Under the pieces are notes generated by a model that ran no database searches, was not told the DNA's origin, and saw only the letters and a list, made by a program, of their open reading frames with translations. Below, in pieces: positions 35,251 through 47,139 of a DNA stretch of 64,000 bases (position 1 is its first letter; every line of letters starts with the position of its first letter). A program made the position numbers and the translations under genes. This DNA comes from Hydractinia symbiolongicarpus (taxonomy: Eukaryota > Cnidaria > Hydrozoa > Anthoathecata > Hydractiniidae), in contig NC_079881.1 of NCBI RefSeq assembly GCF_029227915.1, forward strand, positions 30,047,501 to 30,111,500, read 5' to 3'.

Positions 35251-35946
35251 TTTTCCGTAAATCCCGGGCTTGGCCCGTATAGTCAAAAGTATACAAAGAA
35301 AGTACCCAGGGATTAAACTCATTTCCCGAACGATTTTTTAAATTACTTTTTCACCACTAAAACGCATTAGACTTGTAGTTTTTAAAAATGTTTTCATTTT
35401 TGATGAGACGCTGAATAAAAGAAGTTTAATCGCCGGCAAACGAAAACCCGCGATTTCCCGTAAATCCCGGGCTTGACCCGTATAGTCAAAAGTATACAAA
35501 GAAAGTACCCAGGGAGTAAACTCATTTCCCGAACGATTTTTAAAATTACTTTTTCACCACTAAAACGCATGAGACTTGTAGTTTTTAAAAATGTTTTCAT
35601 TTTTGATGAGACGCTGAATAAAAGACGTTTAATCGCCGGCAAACGAAAACCTGCGATTTCCCGTAAATCCTGGACTCGGCCCGTATAGTCAAAAGTATAC
35701 AAAGAAAGTACCCAGGGAGTAAACTCATTTCCCAAACGATTTTTTAAATTATTATTTCACCACTAAAGCCCATGAGACTTGTAGTTTTTAAAAATGTTTT
35801 CATTTTTGATGAGACGCTGAATAAAAGAAGTTTAATCGCTGGCAAACGAAAACCCGCGATTTCCCGTAAATCCCGGGCTTGGCCCGTATAGTCAAAAGTA
35901 TACAAAAAAAGTACCCAGGGAGTAAACTCATTTCCCGAACGATTTT
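34300..35946 (+). repeat. 812-bp (4-mer) shift of the same monomers
   Basis: The ATTACTTTTT/AACTCATGAG monomer near 34,735 recurs near 35,547 as AACGCATGAG, an offset of 812. The ACAAAAAAAGTACCC junction recurs near 35,089 and 35,900. After this run the array enters the right member of the 11.97-kb pair. Confidence 0.78.
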
Positions 35947-36528
35947 TTAAATTACTTTTTCACCACTAAAACGCATGAGACTTGTAGTTTTTAAAAATGT
36001 TTTCATTTTTGATGAGACCCTGAATAAAAGACGTTTAATCGCCGGCAAACGAAAACCTGCGATTTCCCGTAAATCCTGGACTCGGCCCGTATAGTCAAAT
36101 GTATACAAAGAAAGTACCCAGGGAGTAAACTCATTTCCCAAACGATTTTTTAAATTATTATTTCACCACTAAAGCCCATGAGACTTGTAGTTTTTAAAAA
36201 TGTTTTCATTTTTGATGAGACCCTGAATAAAAGAAGTTTAATCGCCGGCAAACGAAAACCCACGATTTCCCGTAAATCCCGGACTCGGCCCGTATAGTTA
36301 AAAGTATACAAGAAAAGTACCCAGTGAGTAAACTCATTTCCGGAACGAATTTTTAAATTATTTTTTCACCACTACAACGTATGAGACATGTAGTTTTCAA
36401 AAATGTTTTCATTTTTGATGAGACGCTGAATAAAAGAAGTTTAATCGCCGGCAAACAAAAACCTGCGATTTCCCGTAAATCCCAGACTCGGCCCGTATAG
36501 TCAAAAGTATACAAAGAAGGTACCCAGG

Positions 36529-36730
36529 GTGTAAACTCATTTCCCGAACGATTTTTTAAATTATTTTTTCACCACTAAAACGCATGAGACGTGTAGTTTT
36601 CAAAAATGTTTTCATTTTTGATGAGACGATGAATAAAAGAAGTTTCATCCCCGGCAAACGAAAATCTCCGATTCCCGTAAATCCCGCACTCGGCCCGTAT
36701 AGTCAAAAGTATACAAAGAAAGTACCCAGG
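36529..36730 (+). repeat. Divergent 202-bp monomer, copy 4
   Basis: It lies 11,973 bp after copy 3, in step with the segment pair 24.0-27.3 and 35.95-39.3 kb. Its presence only there supports common descent of those two segments. Confidence 0.87.
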
Positions 36731-37947
36731 GAGTAAACTCATTTCCCACACGATTTTTTAAATTATTATTTCACCACTAAAGCCCATGAGACTTGTAGTT
36801 TTTAAAAATGTTTTCATTTTTGATGAGACGCTGAATAAAAGAAGTTTAATCGCCGGCAAACGAAAACCCGCAATTTCCCGTAAATCCCGGTCTCGTCCCG
36901 TATAGTCAAAAGTATACAAGGAAAGTACCCAGTGAGTAAACTTATTTCCCGAACGATTTTTTAAATTATTTTTGCACCACTAAAACGCATGAGACTTGTA
37001 GTTTTCAAAAATGTTTTCATTTTTGATGAGACGCTGAATAAAAGAAGTTTAATCGCCGGCAAAGGAAAACCTGCGATTTCCCGTAAATCCAGGACTCGGC
37101 CCGTATAGTCAAAAGTATACAAAGAAAGTACCCAGGGAGTAAACTCATTTCCCAAACGATTTTTAAATTATTATTTCACCAGTAAAGCCCATGAGACTTG
37201 TAGTTTTTAAAAATGTTTTTATTTTTGATGAGACGCTGAATAAAAGAGGTTTAATCGCCGGCAAACGAAAACCCGCAATTTCCCGTAAATCCCGGTCTCG
37301 TCCCGTATAGTCAAAAGTATACAAGGAAAGTACCCAGTGAGTAAACTCATTTCCCGAACGATTTTTTAAATTATTTTTTCACCACTAAAACGCATGAGAC
37401 TTGTAGTTTTCAAAAATGTTTTCATTTTTGATGAGACGCTGAATAAAAGAAGTTTAATCGCCGGCAAACGAAAACCTGCGATTTCCCGTAAATCCAGGAC
37501 TCGGCCCGTATAGTCAAAAGTATACAAAGAAAGTACCCAGGGAGTAAACTCATTTCCCGAACGATTTTTTAAATTATTATTTCACCAGTAAAGCCCATGA
37601 GACTTGTAGTTTTTAAAAATGTTTTCATTTTTGATGAGACGCTAAATAAAAGAAGTTTAATCGCCGGCAAACGAATACCCGCGATTTCCCGTAAATCCCG
37701 GACTCGGCCCGTATAGTCAAAAGTATACAAGGAAAGTACCCAGTGAGTAAACTCATTTCCCGATCGAATTTTTAAATTATTTTTTCACCACTAAAACGCA
37801 TGAGACTTGTAGTTTTCAGAAATGTTTTCATTTTTGATGAGACGCTTAATGAAAGTGGTTTAATCGCCGGCAAACGAAAACACGCGATTTCCCGTAAATC
37901 CCGGGCTTGGCCCGTATAGTCCAATGTATACAAAGAAAGTACCCTGT

Positions 37948-38961
37948 GAGTAAACTCATTTCCAAAACGATTTTTTAAATTATCTTTTCACCACTATAAC
38001 GCATGAGACTTGTAGTTTTCAAAAATGTTTTCATTTTTGGTGAGACGCTAAATAAAAGAAGTTTAATCGCCGGCAAACGAAAACCCGCCATTTCCCGTAA
38101 ACCCCGGACTCGGCCCGCATAGTCAAAAGTATACAAAGAAAGTACCCAGGGAGTAAACTCATTTCCCGAACGATTTTTTAAATTATTTTTTCACCACTAA
38201 AACGCATGAGACTTGTAGTTTTCAAAAATGTTTTCATTTTTGATGAGACGCTGAATAAAAGAAGTTTAATCGCCGGCAAACGAAAACCTGCGATTTCCCG
38301 TAAATCCAGGACTCGGCCGTATAGTCAAAAATATACAAAGAAAGTACCCAGGGAGTAAACTCATTTCCCAAACGATTTTTTAAATTATTATTTCACCAGT
38401 AAAGCCCATGAGACTTGTAGTTTTTAAAAATGTTTTCATTTTTGATGAGACGCTGACTAAAAGAAGTTTAATCGCCGGCAAACGAAAACCCGCGATTTCC
38501 CGTAAATCCCGGACTCGGCCCGTATAGTCAAAAGTATACAAGGAAAGTACCCAGTGAGTAAACTCATTTCCCGATCGACTTTTTAAATTATTTTTTCACC
38601 ACTAAAACGCATGAGACTTGTAGTTTTCAGAAATGTTTTCAATTTTGATGAGACGCTTAATGAAAGTGGTTTAATCGCCGGCAAACAAAAACACGCGATT
38701 TCCCGTAAATCCCGGGCTTGGCCCGTATAGTTCAATGTATACAAAGAAAGTACCCTGTGAGTAAACTCATTTCCAAAACGATTTTTTAAATTATCTTTTC
38801 ACCACTAAAGCCCATGAGACTTGTAGTATTTAAAAATATTTTCATTTTTTATGAGACGCTGAATAAAAGAAGTTTAATCGCCGGCAAACAAAAACCCGCG
38901 ACTTCCCGTAAATCCCGGACTCGGCCCGTATAGTCAAAAGTATACAAAGAAAGTACCCAGG
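37948..38961 (+). repeat. M1-like monomer through M1/M3 chimera
   Basis: Five monomers. The M1-like monomer (37,948) carries ACTATAACGCATGAG. Next come a CCAGGACTCGGCCGTATAG monomer 1 bp short, a GACGCTGACTAAAAG monomer, a CCGATCGACTTTTT/GCTTAATGAAAGTGG monomer, and finally the chimera at 38,759. The last three recur at offset 4263. Confidence 0.78.
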
Positions 38962-39963
38962 GAGTAAACTCATTTCCCGAACGATTTTTTAAATTATTTT
39001 TTCACCACTAAAACGGATGAGACTTGTAGTTTTCAAAGATGTTTTCATTTTTGATGAGACGCTGAATAAAAGAAGTTTAATCGCCGCAAACGAAAATCTG
39101 CGATTTCCCGTAAATCCCGGACTCGGCCCGTATAGTCAAAAGTATACAAAGATAGAACCCAGGGTGTAAACTCATTTCTCGAACGATTTTTTAAATTATT
39201 TTTTCACCACTACAACGCATGAGACTTGTAGTTTTTAAAAATGTTTTCATTTTTGATGAGACGCTGAATAAAAGAAGTTTAATCGCCGGCAAACGAAAAT
39301 CCGAGATTTCCCGTAAATCCCGATCTCGGCCCGTATAGTCAAAAGTATACAAGGAAAGTACCCAGTGAGTAAACTCATTTCCCTAACGAATTTTTAAATT
39401 ATTTTTTCACCACTAAAACGCATGAGACTTGTAGTTTTCAAAAATGTTTTCATTTTTGATGAGACGCTGAATAAAAGAAGTTTAATCGCCGGCAAACGAA
39501 AACCTGCGATTTCCCGTAAATCCCGGACTCAGCCCGTATAGTCAAAAGTATACAAAGAAAGTACCCAGGGTGTAAACTCATTTCCCAAACGATTTTTTAA
39601 ATTATTATTTCACCACTAAAGCCCATGAGACTTGTAGTTTTTAAAAATGTTTTCATTTTTGATGAGACGCTGAATAAAAGAAGTTTAATCGCCGGCAAAC
39701 GAAAACCCGCGATTTCCCGTAAATCCCGGACTCGGCCCGTATAGTCAAAAGTATACAAAGAAAGTACCCAGGGAGTAAACTCATTTCCCGAACGATTTTT
39801 TAAATTATTTTTGCACCACTAAAACGCATGAGCCTTGTAGTTTTCAGAAATCTTTTTATTTTTGATGAGACGCTTAATGAAAGTGGTTTAATCGCCGGCA
39901 AACGAAAACCTGCTATTTCCCGTAAATCCCAGACTCGGCCCGTATAGTCAAAAGTATACAAAG
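38390..39963 (+). repeat. 1.6-kb segment pair (offset 4263), left member
   Basis: GACGCTGACTAAAAG (38,449/42,712), TTTTCAATTTTGATG and the chimera (38,759/43,022) align at exactly 21 x 203 bp. So do AAATCCGAGATTT, GGACTCAGCCCG and GAGCCTTGTAG (39,829/44,092). The match ends near 39,963, where AAAGATAGAACCC faces AAAGAAAGTACCC. Confidence 0.82.
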
Positions 39964-40787
39964 ATAGAACCCAGGGTGTAAACTCATTTCTCGAACGATT
40001 TTTTAAATTATTTTTTCACCACTACAACGCATGAGACTTGTAGTTTTTAAAAATGTTTTCATTTTTGATGAGACGCTGAATAAAAGAAGTTTAATCGCCG
40101 GCAAACGAAAATCCGCGATTTCCCGTAAATCCCGATCTCGGCCCGTATAGTCAAAAGTATACAAGGAAAGTACCCAGTGAGTAAACTCATTTCCCTAACG
40201 AATTTTTAAATTATTTTTTCACCACTAAAACGCATGAGACTTGTAGTTTTCAAAAATGTTTTCATTTTTGATGAGACGCTGAATAAAAGAAGTTTAATCG
40301 CCGGCAAACAAAAACCTGCCATTTCCCGTAAATCCCGGACTCAGCCCGTATAGTCAAAAGTATACAAAGAAAGTACCCAGGGTGTAAACTCATTTCCCGA
40401 ACGATTTTTTAAATTATTATTTCACCACTAAAGCCCATGAGACTTGTAGTTTTTAAAAATGTTTTCATTTTTGATGAGACGCTGAATAAAAGAAGTTTAA
40501 TCGCCGGCAAACGAAAACCCGCGATTTCCCGTAAATCCCGGACTCGGCCCGTATAGTCAAAAGTATACAAAGAAAGTACCCAGGGAGTAAACTCATTTCC
40601 CGAACGATTTTTTAAATTATTTTTTCACCACTAAAACGCATGAGCCTTGTAGTTTTCAGAAATCTTTTTATTTTTGATAAGACGCTTAATGAAAGTGGTT
40701 TAATCGCCGGCAAACGAAAACCTGCTATTTCCCGTAAATCCCAGACTCGGCCCGTATAGTCAAAAGTATACAAAGATAGAACCCAGG
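39164..40787 (+). repeat. 812-bp (4-mer) HOR, two tandem copies
   Basis: The unit is: (1) GTGT monomer with CTCGAACG, TACAACG, AAATCC[GC]; (2) CCCTAACGAATTTTT monomer ending GGACTCAGCCCG; (3) GTGT GCCCATGAG monomer with CCCGCG; (4) monomer with GAGCCTTGTAG, CAGAAATC, GCTTAATGAAAGTGG and CCTGCTATTTCCC. Units start at 39,164 and 39,976, and the next starts at 40,788. Monomer 4 carries the most weakened dyad. Confidence 0.86.
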
Positions 40788-42470
40788 GTGTAAACTCATT
40801 TCTCGAACGATTTTTTAAATTATTTTTTCACCACTACAACGCATGAGACTTGTAGTTTTTAAAATTGTTTTTATTTTTGATGAGACGCTGAATAAAAGAA
40901 GTTTAATCGCCGGCAAACAAAAATCCGCGATTTCCCGTAAATCCCGATCTCGGCCCGTATAGTCAAAAGTATACAAGGAAAGTACCCAGTGAGTAAACTC
41001 ATTTCCCTAACGAATTTTTAAATTATTTTTTCACCACTAAAACGCATGAGACTTGTAGTTTTCAAAAATGTTTTCATTTTTGAGGAGACGCTGAATAAAA
41101 GAAGTTTAATCGCCGGCAAACGAAAATCCGCGATTTCCCGTAAATCCCGGTCTCGGCCCGTATAGTCAAAAATATACAAGGAAAGTACCCAGTGAGTAAA
41201 CTCATTTCCCTAACGAATTTTTAAATTATTTTTTCACCACTAAAACGCATGAGACTTGTAGTTTTCAAAAATGTTTTCATTTTTGATGAGACGCTGAATA
41301 AAAGAAGTTTAATCGCCGGCAAACGAAAACCTGCGATTTCCCGTAAATCCCGGACTCGGCCCGTATAGTCAAAAGTTTCCAAAGAAAGTACCCAGGGTGT
41401 AAACTCATTTCCCGAACGATTTTTTAAATTGTTTTTTCACCACTAAAACGCATGAAACTTGTAGTTTTTAAAAATGTTTTCATTTTTGATGAGACGCTTA
41501 ATAAAAGAGGTTTAATCGCCGGCAAACGAAATCCCGCGATTTTCCGTAAATCCCGATCTCGGCCCGTATAGTCGAATGTATACAAAGAAAGTACCCAGGA
41601 AGTAAACTCATTTCCCGAACGATATTTTAAATTTTTTTTTCACCACTAAAATGCATGAGACTTGTAGTTTTCAAAAATGTTTTCATTTTTGATGAGACGC
41701 TGAATAAAAGAAGTTTAATTGCCGGCAAACGAAAACCTGCGATTTCCCGTAAATCCCGGACTCGGCCCGTATAGTCAAAAGTATACAAAGAAAGTACCCG
41801 GGGTGTAAACTCATTTCCCGAACGATTTTTTAAATTATTATCTCACCACTAAAGCCCATGAGACTTGTAGTTTTTAAAAATGTTTTCATTTTTGATGAGA
41901 CGCTTAATAAAAGAGGTTTAATCGCCGGCAAACGATATCCCGCGATTTCCCGTAAATCCCGGGCTTGGCCCGTATAGTCGAATGTATACAAAGAAAGTAC
42001 CCAGGAAGTAAACTCATTTCCCGAACGATTTTTTAATTTTTTTATTTCACCACTAAAACGCATGAGATTTGTAGTTTTCAAAAATGTTTTCATTTTTGAT
42101 GAGACGCTTAATGAAAGAGGTTTAATCGCCGGCAAACGAAAACCCGCGATTTCCCGTAAATCCTGGGCTTGGCCCGTATAGTCAAAAGTATACAAAGATA
42201 GTACCCAGGGAGTGAACTCATTTCCCGAACGATTTTTTAATTTATTTTTTCACCACTAAAACGCATAAGACTTGTTGTTTTCAAAAATGTTTTCATTTTT
42301 GATGAGACGCTGAATAAAAGAATTTTAATCGCCGGCAAACGAAAACCTGCGATTTCCCGTAAATCCCGGACTCGGCCCGTGTAGTCAAAAGTATACAAAG
42401 AAAGTACCCAGGGAGTAAACTCATTTCCCGAACGATTTTTTAATTTATTTTTTCACCACTAAAACGCATG
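39550..42470 (+). repeat. 2.9-kb segment pair (offset 4669), left member
   Basis: It matches 44.2-47.14 kb at 23 x 203 bp. Landmarks are GTCAAAAGTTTCC (near 41,370/46,039), the CGATATTTTAAATTTTTTTTTC monomer, the ATTATTATCTCACC monomer, AAACGATATCCCGCG and CCCGTGTAG. Private differences are TTTGAGGAGACGC near 41,081 and AGTGAACTC near 42,210. Confidence 0.83.
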
Positions 42471-42650
42471 AGACTTGTAGTTTTTAAAAATGTTTTCATT
42501 TTTGATGAGACGCTGAATAAAAGAATTTTAATCGCCGGCAAACGAAAACCTGCGATTTCCCGTAAATCCCGGACTCGGCCCGTGTAGTCAAATGTATACA
42601 AAGAAAGTACCCAGGGAGTAAACTAATTTCCCAAACGATTTTTTAAATTA
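40788..42650 (+). repeat. Monomers joining the 812-bp HOR to the 4263 pair
   Basis: About nine monomers. In order they include TACAACG, two CCCTAACG, CGCATGAAACTTG, ATATTTTAAATTTTTTTTT, ATTATTATCTC, AAGT with TTTAATTTTTTTATTTC, and two TTTAATTTATTTTTTC monomers with AGAATTTTAATCG. The series is reused in the copies at 45.46-47.14 and 48.10-49.78 kb. Confidence 0.78.
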
Positions 42651-44226
42651 TTATTTCACCACTAAAGCCCATGAGACTTGTAGTTTTTAAAAATGTTTTC
42701 ATTTTTGATGAGACGCTGACTAAAAGAAGTTTAATCGCTGGCAAACGAAAACCCGCGATTTCCCGCAAATCCCGGACTCGGCCCGTATAGTCAAAAGTAT
42801 ACAAGGAAAGTACCCAGTGAGTAAACTCATTTCCCGATCGACTTTTTAAATTATTTTTTCACCACTAAAACGCATGAGACTTGTAGTTTTCATAAATGTT
42901 TTCAATTTTGATGAGACGCTTAATGAAAGTGGTTTAATCGCCGGCAAACAAAAACACGCGATTTCCTGTAAATCCCGGGCTTGGCCCGTATAGTCCAATG
43001 TATACAAAGAAAGTACCCTGTGAGTAAACTCATTTCCAAAACGATTTTTTAAATTATCTTTTCACCACTAAAGCCCATGAGACTTGTAGTATTTAAAAAT
43101 ATTTTCATTTTTTATGAGACGCTGAATAAAAGAAGTTTAATCGCCGGCAAACAAAAACCCGCGACTTCCCGTAAATCCCGGACTCGGCCCGTATAGTCAA
43201 AAGTATACAAAGAAAGTACCCAGGGAGTAAACTCATTTCCCGAACGATTTTTTAAATTATTTTTTCACCACTAAAACGGATGAGACTTGTAGTTTTCAAA
43301 GATGTTTTCATTTTTGATGAGACGCTGAATAAAAGAAGTTTAATCGCGGCAAACGAAAATCTGCGATTTCCCGTAAATCCCGGACTCGGCCCGTATAGTC
43401 AAAAGTATACAAAGATAGAACCCAGGGTGTAAACTCATTTCTCGAACGATTTTTTAAATTATTTTTTCACCACTACAACGCATGAGACTTGTAGTTTTTA
43501 AAAATGTTTTCATTTTTGATGAGACGCTGAATAAAAGAAGTTTAATCGCCGGCAAACGAAAATCCGAGATTTCCCGTAAATCCCGATCTCGGCCCGTATA
43601 GTCAAAAGTATACAAGGAAAGTACCCAGCGAGTAAACTCATTTCCCTAACGAATTTTTAAATTATTTTTTTACCACTAAAACGCATGAGACTTGTAGTTT
43701 TCAAAAATGTTTTCATTTTTGATGAGACGCTGAATAAAAGAAGTTTAATCGCCGGCAAACGAAAACCTGCGATTTCCCGTAAATCCCGGACTCAGCCCGT
43801 ATAGTCAAAAGTATACAAAGAAAGTACCCAGGGTGTAAACTCATTTCCCGAACGATTTTTTAAATTATTATTTCACCACTAAAGCCCATGAGACTTGTAG
43901 TTTTTAAAAATGTTTTCATTTTTGATGAGACGCTGAATAAAAGAAGTTTAATCGCCGGCAAACGAAAACCCGCGATTTCCCGTAAATCCCGGACTCGGCC
44001 CGTATAGTCAAAAGTATACAAAGAAAGTACCCAGGGAGTAAACTCATTTCCCGAACGATTTTTTAAATTATTTTTTCACCACTAAAACGCATGAGCCTTG
44101 TAGTTTTCAGAAATCTTTTTATTTTTGATGAGACGCTTAATGAAAGTGGTTTAATCGCCGGCAAACGAAAACCTGCTATTTCCCGTAAATCCCAGACTCG
44201 GCCCGTATAGTCAAAAGTATACAAAG
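42650..44226 (+). repeat. 1.6-kb segment pair (offset 4263), right member
   Basis: Differences from the left member include AATCGCTGGCAAACG, TTTTCATAAATG, AATCGCGGCAAACG and CCCAGCGAGTAAAC near 43,625. It is inserted between sequences that, at offset 7309, continue at 49.78-50.02 kb, so the surrounding region has been rearranged more than once. Confidence 0.78.
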
Positions 44227-45456
44227 AAAGTACCCAGGGTGTAAACTCATTTCCCGAACGATTTTTTAAATTATTATTTCACCACTAAAGCCCATGAGAC
44301 TTGTAGTTTTTAAAAATGTTTTCATTTTTGATGAGACGCTGAATAAAAGAAGTTTAATCGCCGGCAAACGAAAACCCGCGATTTCCCGTAAATCCCGGAC
44401 TCGGCCCGTATAGTCAAAAGTATACAAAGAAAGTACCCAGGGAGTAAACTCATTTCCCGAACGATTTTTTAAATTATTTTTTCACCACTAAAACGCATGA
44501 GCCTTGTAGTTTTCAGAAATCTTTTTATTTTTGATGAGACGCTTAATGAAAGTGGTTTAATCGCCGGCAAACGAAAACCTGCTATTTCCCGTAAATCCCA
44601 GACTCGGCCCGTATAGTCAAAAGTATACAAAGATAGAAACCAGGGTGTAAACTCATTTCTCGAACGATTTTTTAAATTATTTTTTCACCACTACAACGCA
44701 TGAGACTTGTAGTTTTTAAAAATGTTTTCATTTTTGATGAGACGCTGAATAAAAGAAGTTTAATCGCCGGCAAACGAAAATCCGCGATTTCCCGTAAATC
44801 CCGATCTCGGCCCGTATAGTCAAAAGTATACAAGGAAAGTACCCAGTGAGTAAACTCATTTCCCTAACGAATTTTTAAATTATTTTTTCACCACTAAAAC
44901 GCATGAGACTTGTAGTTTTCAAAAATGTTTTCATTTTTGATGAGACGCTGAATAAAAGAAGTTTAATCGCCGGCAAACGAAAACCTGCGATTTCCCGTAA
45001 ATCCCGGACTCAGCCCGTATAGTCAAAAGTATACAAAGAAAGTACCCAGGGTGTAAACTCATTTCCCGAACGATTTTTTAAATTATTATTTCACCACTAA
45101 AGCCCATGAGACTTGTAGTTTTTAAAAATGTTTTCATTTTTGATGAGACGCTGAATAAAAGAAGTTTAATCGCCGGCAAACGAAAACCCGCGATTTCCCG
45201 TAAATCCCGGACTCGGCCCGTATAGTCAAAAGTATACAAAGAAAGTACCCAGGGAGTAAACTCATTTCCCGAACGATTTTTTAAATTATTTTTTCACCAC
45301 TAAAACGCGTGAGCCTTGTAGTTTTCAGAAATCTTTTTATTTTTGATGAGACGCTTAATGAAAGTGGTTTAATCGCCGGCAAACGAAAACCTGCTATTTC
45401 CCGTAAATCCCAGACTCGGCCCGTATAGTCAAAAGTATACAAAGATAGAACCCAGG
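43427..45456 (+). repeat. 812-bp HOR, copies enlarged by an extra dimer
   Basis: Unit starts at 43,427, 44,645 and 45,457 are 1218 and 812 bp apart. The first interval contains monomers 3 and 4 twice (GAGCCTTG at 44,092 and 44,498, spacing 406). A 4-mer unit has thus become a 6-mer by duplication of a dimer. Confidence 0.84.
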
Positions 45457-47139
45457 GTGTAAACTCATTTCTCGAACGATTTTTTAAATTATTTTTTCAC
45501 CACTACAACGCATGAGACTTGTAGTTTTTAAAAATGTTTTCATTTTTGATGAGACGCTGAATAAAAGAAGTTTAATCGCCGGCAAACGAAAATCCGCGAT
45601 TTCCCGTAAATCCCGATCTCGGCCCGTATAGTCAAAAGTATACAAGGAAAGTACCCAGTGAGTAAACTCATTTCCCTAACGAATTTTTAAATTATTTTTT
45701 CACCACTAAAACGCATGAGACTTGTAGTTTTCAAAAATGTTTTCATTTTTGATGAGACGCTGAATAAAAGAAGTTTAATCGCCGGCAAACGAAAATCCGC
45801 GATTTCCCGTAAATCCCGGTCTCGGCCCGTATAGTCAAAAATATACAAGGAAAGTACCCAGTGAGTAAACTCATTTCCCTAACGAATTTTTAAATTATTT
45901 TTTCACCACTAAAACGCATGAGACTTGTAGTTTTCAAAAATGTTTTCATTTTTGATGAGACGCTGAATAAAAGAAGTTTAATCGCCGGCAAACGAAAACC
46001 TGCGATTTCCCGTAAATCCCGGACTCGGCCCGTATAGTCAAAAGTTTCCAAAGAAAGTACCCAGGGTGTAAACTCATTTCCCGAACGATTTTTTAAATTG
46101 TTTTTTCACCACTAAAACGCATGAAACTTGTAGTTTTTAAAAATGTTTTCATTTTTGATGAGACGCTTAATAAAAGAGGTTTAATCGCCGGCAAACGAAA
46201 TCCCGCGATTTTCCGTAAATCCCGATCTCGGCCCGTATAGTCGAATGTATACAAAGAAAGTACCCAGGAAGTAAACTCATTTCCCGAACGATATTTTAAA
46301 TTTTTTTTTCACCACTAAAATGCATGAGACTTGTAGTTTTCAAAAATGTTTTCATTTTTGATGAGACGCTGAATAAAAGAAGTTTAATTGCCGGCAAACG
46401 AAAACCTGCGATTTCCCGTAAATCCCGGACTCGGCCCGTATAGTCAAAAGTATACAAAGAAAGTACCCGGGGTGTAAACTCATTTCCCGAACGATTTTTT
46501 AAATTATTATCTCACCACTAAAGCCCATGAGACTTGTAGTTTTTAAAAATGTTTTCATTTTTGATGAGACGCTTAATAAAAGAGGTTTAATCGCCGGCAA
46601 ACGATATCCCGCGATTTCCCGTAAATCCCGGGCTTGGCCCGTATAGTCGAATGTATACAAAGAAAGTACCCAGGAAGTAAACTCATTTCCCGAACGATTT
46701 TTTAATTTTTTTATTTCACCACTAAAACGCATGAGATTTGTAGTTTTCAAAAATGTTTTCATTTTTGATGAGACGCTTAATGAAAGAGGTTTAATCGCCG
46801 GCAAACGAAAACCTGCGATTTCCCGTAAATCCTGGGCTTGGCCCGTATAGTCAAAAGTATACAAAGATAGTACCCAGGGAGTAAACTCATTTCCCGAACG
46901 ATTTTTTAATTTATTTTTTCACCACTAAAACGCATAAGACTTGTTGTTTTCAAAAATGTTTTCATTTTTGATGAGACGCTGGATAAAAGAATTTTAATCG
47001 CCGGCAAACGAAAACCTGCGATTTCCCGTAAATCCCGGACTCGGCCCGTGTAGTCAAAAGTATACAAAGAAAGTACCCAGGGAGTAAACTCATTTCCCGA
47101 ACGATTTTTTAATTTATTTTTTCACCACTAAAACGCATG
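44220..47139 (+). repeat. 2.9-kb segment pair (offset 4669), right member
   Basis: It has GCTGGATAAAAG near 46,979, shared with the next copy at offset 2640 but not with the left member. This orders the events: the 2640-bp duplication came after the split from 39.55-42.47 kb. Confidence 0.8.

Larger units (their letters stand above)
35947..39292 (+). repeat. Large segment pair, right member
   Basis: This is the counterpart of 23.97-27.32 kb. The match ends near 39,290, where this copy reads AAATCCGAGATTTCCC and CCCGATCTCGG while the left copy reads CCCGCG and GGACTCGG. The 8.6 kb between the two members is made of later local duplications. Confidence 0.82.

Noticed and set aside
28800-36000. 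Assembly artefact causing the near-identical copies
   Set aside because: Not fully excluded. However, copies carry private substitutions and differing offsets (1624, 1827, 812, 609), which simple duplication of a contig piece would not give. Spanning long reads would decide.
41830-42195. Longest open frames (113-121 codons) on the minus strand, also at 46,499 and 49,139
   Set aside because: They read through two monomers in two different frames after small indels, start at non-ATG codons, and exist in several places only because the segment was duplicated.
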